From positions 1 to 17,503 of the forward strand of contig NSJX01000047.1 in assembly GCA_002286715.1 (NCBI GenBank): a stretch of 17,503 nucleotides of DNA, read 5' to 3'. The DNA is from Dentipellis sp. KUC8613. Its lineage: Eukaryota; Basidiomycota; Agaricomycetes; Russulales; Hericiaceae. The translations under genes and the position numbers were made by a program. The notes beneath the pieces are model-generated. The model made no database searches and was not told where the DNA came from. It worked only from the letters and a program-made list of their open reading frames with translations. This document shows, in pieces, positions 10,925 through 17,503 of the stretch. Position 1 is the first letter of the stretch. Each line of letters begins with the position of its first letter.

Positions 10925-11189
10925 TGATTGCTACCAACAATCTTCGATGCGCTGATTAGTCTTTTACTCGACGTTCTCGTCGTCAAAGAAGTGTCTAGTT
11001 TCCACAAATGAATCCAATCACATTGCACAGATACTGATGACAAGGGTGCCTTTCCGCAGGCTCGACCACCATCACAACGGCGACGAATGTGGATTCACCG
11101 ACGACGTGGCCCGCTGGTTATTGCGTGAGTCCCATGATATTCTCACCAGATTTTGAGTCGCTGGCCTCTCTCCGTGATCACACCACAAC
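10925..11189. other. Gap between A2 and A3; no B gene present
   Basis: Where the array pattern predicts a convergent B gene, no bHLH coding sequence or recognisable fragment is present on the minus strand. The stretch runs directly into the A3 promoter block. No other gene is seen. Confidence 0.6.
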
Positions 11190-11330
11190 GCTATTGTCTT
11201 GTCAGCGACTTCTGGGAAATCAGATAAGCAAGCAATTGTGTAACGACAGCCGTCATTGACCCATAGATACGTAGCCGGAAGTCACTATTGTTTTGCGAGT
11301 CGATACCGTCCCCACGGCGAAGCAATAAAT
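11190..11330 (+). promoter_or_regulatory. Family-A promoter, copy A3
   Basis: GCTATTGTCTTGTCAGCG and AGCAATTGTGT are followed by CCGTCCCCACGGCGAAGC and CAATAAAT (11323-11330). This copy is not next to a B promoter, so the shared motifs appear to belong to A transcription rather than to the B side. A 5'-UTR intron follows (donor at 11386, acceptor ending 11440, 55 nt). Confidence 0.55.
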
Positions 11331-11442
11331 GGACGTCACAATCCGTCGCTTCACTTCACCCACAACTGAGGATTTTGAGTGCTAGGTAAGAGGCCGGTTT
11401 GTCCATGTCTAGTGCTCGTTCATGACCTCCATATTCTTAGAT

Positions 11443-12040
11443 ATGCTATCTCGTGAAAGCATGTCGTCGCCGAACACTCTGAACGGACCAAACGCATTCA
11501 AAAGTTCTTGGCCTGGCGGGTCAGCACACGGTGGGTCGTACTTTCACAGCTGCCGTCTTTCAGTCGATTCGTATTGCTTGCTCATATCAGGCTCTACAGC
11601 GTGCGCTCAACGTATCTCTGTTCATTCAGGTAGTGTTCTCTTATTACTCTTGAATTTATGATACGAACTTTTTTCTAGGTATACCGTTGAATCAATGGGG
11701 GCTCCCGTCATGCTCCTATCGCTATCATATGCTGCACCTGGAAGACCTAGAAATCGAGGAAACTATCAAAAAAATTAGCCAAGATTTCGACAAAGGCGTT
11801 CTTGATTTTAACCAATGGAGCCTCTTGGTCGAGCACTGGAGAGATAGGGAGCGTGCTATAGCAGAAAAAATGGACGAAGAGACAAAGACGGGACCACAAT
11901 CCTTGAACGAAGTGCTGCAGAGCTGGGGTTATACGAACGAACAGGCTGAGCTGGTATTTCGCCGGAACCTTGACATGCGATTGGAGAATCGTGCTAGGAG
12001 CAGGCATCATCTCTTCGGAAGGAATACACGAGGGGATTGA
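11443..12040 (+). CDS. Family-A protein, copy A3
   Basis: Function unknown. Model: exons 11443-11530, 11600-11629 and 11679-12040, introns 69 and 49 nt, 159 aa. A second in-frame ATG at 11461 (MSSPNTLNG) matches the start used in A4 and A5 and would give 153 aa. Seen: an N-terminal segment ending SSWPGGSAH, the 30-nt middle exon (same length as in A2, but with its ATG changed to ATC), then PSCSYRYHMLHLEDLEI, a charged helical middle and GPQSLNEVLQSWGYTNEQA, ending basic (NRARSRHHLFGRNTRGD). All intron phases match A2. It converges on B2 with a 139-bp gap. Intact and probably expressed, but without a recognisable domain. Confidence 0.75.
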
Positions 12041-12179
12041 TTAAAGTCGTTGCAATTGAAGTTCTCTTTGCATGAAGTTAGTCTATATGACGGAACTCCA
12101 AGCAGTAAGAAAAGACAAAAATCGGACATGGAAGACCACCCTTTCTTATGGTACGATGATGCGAGCGCACGATGGAGGC

Positions 12180-13293
12180 CTAACAACGGCCTGCCCCGAT
12201 GGATTCTAGATGATCCACCCTATTCCGCAGCCCTACAATTTCGCCCTCCTGCCGCGCGATAAGGAGTCTGGAGGAGTTAACTTCGTTATGCATGAGCCGT
12301 AGCTCTTTCTGAGCTACATAAAGCTCAGATGTGCGCTGTTCAAGCTCGCGGCTCAACTTTACGTTTCGCTCATGGATCGCGGGCATGTCCTTGATATACT
12401 TCGTGGCTGGCATAGTATTAGATACGAGCCGGGTGCATCATGAAGACAAAGATACACACCTCGAAGAACAGTCTCGCGAGTGGGCGGGTCATCGTGCGTC
12501 TTGTATGCCTCGGGAAGCACGTCTTCCATCTTCTGCAAATATCCAGCATACCTCGCTCTGGAGTCTTGCGCCAGCAAGGCCTTCCTCTGTCGCTTCTCTT
12601 CGTCTGTCATTTTCTTCTTCTTTTTCGCGTGCTCCTGATCAGAATCCTCGTGAGCAGGCGCAGCGGAGGCCGGAGCCGGTTGAGAAGCCTTAGGCGCTGC
12701 GTTCGTCGTGTCTTTGCGACTCTTGCGCTTACTGCCCGACTTGGAGGATTCGGCTTGCTCAAGAGTCAAGGGCGGCTGGTAGGGACTTATGCGGATGACG
12801 TTGTTCTCAGAGAACTGGCTGTAGGTGGCTGGATAGCCAGAAGCTTCCTCCATCACAGCTGACGAAATTGTGGAAGGCGCGACTGTTGTTGGGTCATATC
12901 CTTGACGTCCAGACAGTCCGCTGAACAAGGTCGACGTGTCAAATTGTGAGCTGTGCACATGAGAGCCCGAGCTCGCTTGACCAGAGGCTTGATATGTGTT
13001 TGTGTACGGAAGACTACGAGTAGATACATTAAAACCTACACTGCAATAGTGCGGATAAAAGCTCACGTGGCATCATATGGGTGCATCTCTGTGTAGAACG
13101 TTGTAGACGGGTGGCTTCCTGAGGTAAGATCGCCCGACGTGTCATTCGCGCCAGGGTGTGTAGATCTATATGGCCATTGCGCGTATGTACTGATCCTGTT
13201 GCTTGGGTTATGCGCGGAGGGGCCGGACACTCGGCCAGGCGATCCAGTCCACGAGTAAGGTTGACTACGGTTCGCGCTGTTGGATGAGTACAT
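12180..13293 (-). CDS. Family-B atypical bHLH / coiled-coil protein, copy B2
   Basis: Probable dimerising nuclear protein. Model: exons 13293-13067, 13013-12460 and 12406-12180, both introns 53 nt, 335 aa. Seen: N-terminal SQPYSWTGSPGRVSGPS, a low-complexity Ser/Thr/Tyr/Pro region, a serine-lysine stretch (SGSKRKSRKDTT), KKKKKMTDEEKRQRK, then at about 216-260 the bHLH-like SRARYAGYLQKMEDVLPE, loop with DDPPTRETVLR, and after intron 2 ATKYIKDMPAIHERN. A heptad-rich coil runs to the end (...GLRNRVDHLESIGAGRC). The Glu expected in a canonical E-box-reading basic region is Ala. Exon 1 has exactly the length of the B1 exon (227 nt) and intron phases are conserved. Divergent from A4, convergent with A3. 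Confidence 0.82.
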
Positions 13294-13340
13294 CGTCAGA
13301 GAGAATATGGAGATTGACTCACTTCACATATTCAAGAAGG

Positions 13341-13349
13341 CCTTAAATG
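13341..13349 (-). promoter_or_regulatory. TATA-like element of B2
   Basis: Minus-strand CATTTAAGG, 48 bp upstream of the B2 ATG, matches the elements of B1 and B3. Confidence 0.45.
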
Positions 13350-14139
13350 CTTCAGGGAGAGATCGGTTAGAACAATAACGGCGACCAGGAAAGGAATTTT
13401 GACCATTAGAGAACAACGTTGTCAGGGGAGGTCATCGCACTGAGAACGGGAGAAAGGACACTCACCAGGCAGTCAAAATTGGGAACTAAGCCATAGTGAA
13501 GCGGTGGTGCGGAGTGCTCACCCTACTGTCAGAGTACTTGTTTGGGATGAAAGCCGAGTCCTTGTCCGTGTTCAGTATCAAAGTCCGAGTCGCAAATGCT
13601 ATGCAGAAGCATACAAAAGCGTTAATATAAGTTATGTCATATTGAATGATTCCTGTCTTGTTGGCAGACGTATGCCGCCTTGGACGTAGCGAACGGAGAG
13701 CAGATGAAAGCCAGAATCGCCGCGGCGTAGTGGTCTACTTTAGGAAATTGTTTGTTTTCAAGGCTGTTGCCAAACAGCCCGTGAGAAGTTCCTTCCCGTC
13801 TCATTCTAGCATTACTGACTATCGTTTTGTCGACAACCTCCATGTCCTCCTCATCTACGCTCTCATGGCCAAGAAGAAAGCATGCCTCGTATCTATGGAT
13901 AATACCGTAATATTGGACAGTCGTCTATTGCGTCATTTTTCTGCAGATTCTCGCGCACATGAGACTTCAATGAGCTTAGCTATAAATGCATTGGACCTCG
14001 GGCATAGTTACATCTATGAAGGGCGTCCGCAGCGTACGTAGGTACGCTGACGATCAGATCTACTGATGATTATTGTGGATCTAGCAAGCTTCTCACAGAA
14101 CATCCACTCGCCGGGTTCTCTCCGTCATCTCGACCCGTC

Positions 14140-14289
14140 GTTATTGTCTTGTCAGCGGTTCCATGAGAAGCGTGTAATTGTGTCACGGTCATGATCTGGA
14201 CAAGGCGGGTCGCCACATTGCTCGGCCGTGGATACGTAGCGCGTATTGTTGTGGGTCTAGATACTGTCCCCACGTAGAAGCCATAAATA
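14140..14289 (+). promoter_or_regulatory. Family-A promoter, copy A4
   Basis: TTATTGTCTTGTCAGCGG, GAAGCGTGTAATTGTGTCAC, then CTGTCCCCACGTAGAAGCC and CATAAATA at 14282-14289. Nearly identical to the A5 promoter; order and spacing match A2 and A3. Confidence 0.55.
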
Positions 14290-14307
14290 CGCGACACAAT
14301 CCATTAG

Positions 14308-15044
14308 ATGGCCTCGCTTTATCTCGCCTACGTATACGACTGCAAGTGTCAGGTAAGAGAAGTACATCCCCGGGCCCATGTCAGATAATTCAAATGCGAA
14401 TCCATGTTTTTGATTCAGTCTTCGCCTTCTTAGATCAGGACAATATTTTGTCGAGGCATGTCACCGTCGAACGCTGCGATAGGATCAAGCACGTCCCAGA
14501 GTTCCTGGCTCGGCGAGTCAGCACATAGTGAATTTCGAAATCGTCTTTTCTCGGCCACTCTAAACTGATCGTTCGTGTCAGACACCACATTGCGCCTCCA
14601 ACAGATATCGGCTCGGGCCGATAAAGTACTCTCATTCAATCACCTTGGTTCTATGTGATGGATCTGTTCCTAATAGATATACCGCTCAACGAATACGGGT
14701 TTCCATCACACTCGTACCGCTATCATACCTTGAGCCTGAAGGAGCAGGAAATCGAAGATACCATCAAAAAAATTGGCCAAGATTACGACGATGGTATCCT
14801 CGATTTTCATCAGTGGAGAGCTCTAGGCAGGTATTGGATGGACAAGGCGCATGCCATATCAAGGGAAATTGACGAAGAGATGAAGGCGGGGCCATATTCC
14901 CCAGAGGAACTACTGAAAACCTGGGGTTATACGGATGAAGAAGCGACGAAGATGGTTCAGCGGTGGTTGACCCAAAGCACCGGACCGCGAAGCACTAGGA
15001 ACCAAAATCATTTCCTTTACAGGCGAAATTTGAGGGAGCATTGA
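14308..15044 (+). CDS. Family-A protein, copy A4 (middle exon apparently skipped)
   Basis: Function unknown. Model: exons 14308-14352, 14434-14527 and 14677-15044, introns 81 and 149 nt, 168 aa. A start at 14458 (MSPSNAAIG), matching A3 and A5, would give 145 aa. A very short start at 14658 is also open. Seen: MASLYLAYVYDCKCQ, then a segment ending SSWLGESAH, then IPLNEYGFPSHSYRYHTL, a charged helical middle and GPYSPEELLKTWGYTDEEA, with a basic end. The 30-nt middle exon of A2 and A3 cannot be used: the homologous stretch has an in-frame stop and no usable donor. Joining exon 2 directly to the last exon restores the frame. The exon-2 donor is weakened to GTGAAT. Converges on B3 with a 109-bp gap. 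Confidence 0.66.
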
Positions 15045-15153
15045 TTAAGTATATTCAGCTTCGAAGCTGTGTTGTAACGTGAAATCATGAGATTGCATTA
15101 CAATCGTGAGATACATAGGACGTGCCAGCCCACCGCGCTCATACGCGTCAAGC

Positions 15154-16277
15154 TCAACGGCTGGTAGACTGGTAATAGTTCGTATTATTCTGTAAATTGT
15201 CGATTGTTCTCTTCTGCTGCGTTATGAACAACTTGGAGGAATCGAGTTCGTGACGCGTAAGCCGGAGCATGGCCCTCGCATCGTCTCGCTCTTTCTCAAC
15301 GATCCGAAGCTCGACGATACGCCGTTCGAGCTCGCGGCTCAACTCTACGTTTCGCTCGTGAATCGCAGGCATGTCCTTGATATACTTTGTAGCTGGTGCA
15401 GCATTAAATATGTATCGGGCACAATAAACACAAAGATACACACCTTGAAGAACAGTCTCGCGATTGGGTGGGTCATCGTGCGTCTTGTATGCCTCTGGAA
15501 GCACGTCTTCCATCTTCTGCAAATATCCAGCATACCTCGCCCTGGAGTCTTGTGCCAGCAACGCCTTCCTGTGTCGCTTCTCTTCGTCTGTCATTTTCGT
15601 CTTTTTCTTAGTGTGCTCCTGATCAGAATCATCGTTAGGAGGCGCAGCCTTCGCCAGAGCCGGTTGAGAGGCCTTAGGCGCAGCCTTGGTCTTTTCTTTG
15701 CGACTCTTACGCTTATCGCCCGATTTGGAGGATTCGGCTTGTCCAGGCTCAAGAGTCGAGGGCGGCTGGTAGGGACTAATGCGGATGACATTATCCTCAT
15801 AATAGTGACCATCGGTGGTCGAGTGACCAGTAATCGTCTCCGTCGCAGCTGATGGAATTGTCGAAAGCGCAGCCATTGTCTGGCCATATCCTTGCCGCGC
15901 AGACCCTTCGCTGAACGGGGTTGACATGTCAAATTGTGAGCCGTACACACGAGAAGCCGAGCTCGTTTGACCAGAGGTTTGATATATATTTGTATGCGGA
16001 AGACTACGAATAAACACATTAACACGTACGCTTCTATATTACGGATAAAAGCTCACCGAGCATCGAGCGCATACGTCTCCGTATGGAACATCGTGGGTGG
16101 ATAGCTTCCTAAGTCCCCCGCTGTAGTATTCGCGGTCGGGTGTCTAGCATGATGTGGCCATTGCGCGTATGCATTGGCTGGCTGCGTTGCGTTATGCGTC
16201 GAGGGACCAGAGACTCGGTTGGGCGATCCAGTCCATGCATAGGGCTGGCTACGGTACGCGCTGTTGCATGAGTGCAT
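15154..16277 (-). CDS. Family-B atypical bHLH / coiled-coil protein, copy B3
   Basis: Probable dimerising nuclear protein. Model: exons 16277-16057, 16003-15444 and 15392-15154, introns 53 and 51 nt, 339 aa. Seen: SQPYAWTGSPNRVSGPS at the N-terminus, the same low-complexity middle as B2, KRKSRKEKTKAAPKASQP, KKKTKMTDEEKRHRK, the bHLH-like SRARYAGYLQKMEDVLPE with DDPPNRETVLQ, then ATKYIKDMPAIHERNVELSR. The coil that follows differs strongly from B2 after about 25 residues. Intron 2 is a multiple of three without stops, so an unspliced message would still be open and would add 17 residues in the second helix. The basic-region Glu is Ala, as in B2. Divergent from A5, convergent with A4. Confidence 0.82.
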
Positions 16278-16324
16278 CGTCGGGGAGAATATGGAGATGG
16301 CCTCACTTTACGCGTCGAAGGGGG

Positions 16325-16333
16325 CCTTAAATG
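16325..16333 (-). promoter_or_regulatory. TATA-like element of B3
   Basis: Minus-strand CATTTAAGG, 48 bp upstream of the B3 ATG, is the same element and spacing as in B1 and B2. Confidence 0.45.
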
Positions 16334-17117
16334 CTTGAGGGAGAGTTTGGCTAGAACAACAACAGTGACCAGGAAAGGTTAGAGAACAATGTTGTCAGGG
16401 GTAATCGTGCTAGAAATGGGATAAAGACAGCTCACCGGGCAGTCAAAATTGGGAACTAAGCCATAGTGAAGCGGCGGTGCGGAGTGCTAACCCTACTGTC
16501 AGAGTACCTGTTTGGGATGAAAGCCGAGCCTTGTCCGTGTTCAGTATCAAAGTCCGAGTCGTAAATGCTATGCAGAAGCATACAAAAGCGTTAATATAAG
16601 TTATGTCATATTGAATGATTCCTGCTTTGTTGGCAGACGTATGCCGCCTTGGACGTAGCGAACGGGGAGCAGATGAAAACCAGAATCGCCGCGGCGTAGT
16701 GGTCTACTTTAGGAAATTGTTTGGTTCCAAGGCCATTGCCAAACAGCCCGTGAGAAGTTCCTTCCCGTCTCGTTCTAGCATTACCGACTATCGTTTTGTC
16801 GGTAACCTCCATGTTCCTCTTCATCTACGCTCTCATGGCCGAGAAGAAAGCATGTCTCGTATCTACGGATAATACCATAATATTGGACAGTCGTCTATGG
16901 CGCCATTTCCCTGCAGATTCTCCCGCACACGAGACTTCAGTGAGCTTAGCTGTAAATGCATTGGACCTCGGGCATAGTTACATCTATGAAAGGCGTCCAC
17001 AGCGTACGTAGGTACGCTGACGATCAGATCTACTGATAATTATTGTGGATCGAGCAAGCTTCTCACAGAACACAGAATATCTACTTGTCGGGTTCTCTCC
17101 GTTATCTCGACCCATCG

Positions 17118-17277
17118 CTATTGTCTTGTCAGCGGTTCCATGAGAAGCGTGTAATTGTGTCACGGTCATGTTCTGGACAAGGCGGGTCGCCACATTGCTC
17201 GACCGTGGATACGTAGGCGCGTATTGTTCTGAGTCTTGCTACCGTCCCCAAGTAGAAGCCATAAATACGCGACACAA
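17118..17277 (+). promoter_or_regulatory. Family-A promoter, copy A5
   Basis: GCTATTGTCTTGTCAGCGG, GAAGCGTGTAATTGTGTCAC, then CCGTCCCCAAGTAGAAGCC and CATAAATA at 17270-17277. It shares motifs, order and spacing with A4. Confidence 0.55.
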
Positions 17278-17285
17278 CCCATCGC

Positions 17286-17503
17286 ATGGCCTTCTTTCAC
17301 TTTGCCGACTTACTACTGGTTCCGCGTGCTAGGTAAGAGAGCTACACTTCCGCATCCGCCGGTGGTTGCTGAATCTTCTCAAGTACACCATCCCGTACAG
17401 ACATGTCATTCCCGAACGCTCTCACTGGACTGAGCGCATCCGAGATTTCTTGGTCTGACGAGTCAACGGGTAGTGAGTGGCACTTTCACAGCTAGCATTT
17501 CTC
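17286..17503 (+). CDS. Family-A protein, copy A5, 5' part (cut by window end)
   Basis: Only the first exons are present. Model: exon 17286-17332 (MAFFHFADLLLVPRA), intron 17333-17383, exon 17384-17472, then a GTGAGT donor at 17473; the rest lies beyond the window. The ATG at 17403 (MSFPNALTGLSASEISW) matches the starts of A3 and A4 and may be the true start. The exon ends in phase 1 like all other A copies, which supports homology even though the SYRYH and WGY motifs are not yet reached. By pattern, the missing part should be followed by another convergent B gene. Confidence 0.58.

Larger units (their letters stand above)
13294..14307. repeat. Divergent spacer, copy 2 (B2/A4)
   Basis: This 1014-bp spacer is closely similar to copies 1 and 3, with long blocks differing only by scattered substitutions and 1-nt indels. 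It is the only copy in which a 131-codon plus-strand frame (13646-14041, MIPVLLADVCRLGRSERR...) stays open. The other two copies are frameshifted in it. A TATAAATG string near 13979 is conserved in copy 1 and altered in copy 3. Confidence 0.8.
16278..17285. repeat. Divergent spacer, copy 3 (B3/A5)
   Basis: This 1008-bp spacer is closest to copy 2. Single-base differences include a deletion near 16530 and an insertion near 16815, each breaking a frame that is open in copy 2. It carries the B3 TATA-like element and the A5 promoter at its two ends. Confidence 0.8.

Noticed and set aside
13637..13843. Minus-strand 68-codon frame in the spacer, with a similar frame at 16606-16824
   Set aside because: Copy 1 carries a 1-nt deletion that stops the frame after a few codons, and nothing in it looks like a known protein. 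It is probably a by-product of spacer conservation.
7138..17503. Homeodomain (HD1/HD2) mating-type genes
   Set aside because: The divergent layout is similar, but neither family contains a homeodomain signature (no WFxNxR helix 3), and the usual MIP neighbour is absent.
7138..17503. Transposable-element array
   Set aside because: No transposase or reverse transcriptase, no terminal repeats and no target-site duplications around the units. Gene structure with conserved introns argues for segmental duplication.

Overview
The window is nuclear DNA of a filamentous basidiomycete, most likely an Agaricomycete. Both recognisable housekeeping genes are cut by many 48-64 nt introns with GT..AG ends and CTRAY-like branch points, and the proteins read as fungal. 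No tRNA, rRNA, CRISPR array or clear transposon could be supported.

Left part (about 1-7.0 kb). After about 1 kb of apparently non-coding DNA, two conserved genes lie on the minus strand. The first (1026-4369) is an ER O-mannosyltransferase, best matched to the PMT4/POMT1 branch. It has nine exons including a 19-nt microexon, and a long Ala/Ser/Glu-rich tail. The second (4693-6705) is CCT2, the beta subunit of the cytosolic TCP-1/CCT chaperonin, also nine exons. Both models splice to a single open frame (966 and 524 aa).

Right part (about 7.1-17.5 kb). This is a local tandem array of two lineage-specific gene families. Family A (plus strand, five copies: A1 7424-7976, A2 10219-10924, A3 11443-12040, A4 14308-15044, A5 from 17286 and cut by the window edge) encodes proteins of about 150-175 aa. 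They share a P-x-x-S-Y-R-Y-[HY]-x-L motif and a C-terminal G-P-...-W-G-Y motif, and I do not recognise the family. Family B (minus strand, three copies: B1 8135-9211, B2 12180-13293, B3 15154-16277) encodes proteins of 321-339 aa with a Ser/Pro/Tyr-rich N-terminus, a Lys-rich stretch, an atypical basic helix-loop-helix and a C-terminal coiled coil.

The order is A1> <B1 | A2> A3> <B2 | A4> <B3 | A5>. The bars are three roughly 1-kb divergent spacers (B1/A2, B2/A4, B3/A5) that are closely similar to one another. Facing A and B genes end tail to tail only 109-158 bp apart. Similarity is highest in the spacers and the first exons and falls toward the 3' ends of both genes. The pattern (shared divergent promoters, a dimerising regulator, a small helical partner, conserved spacers, variable tails) recalls the layout of multiallelic recognition or mating loci, but neither family is a homeodomain or pheromone-system gene. 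That comparison is an inference from architecture only.
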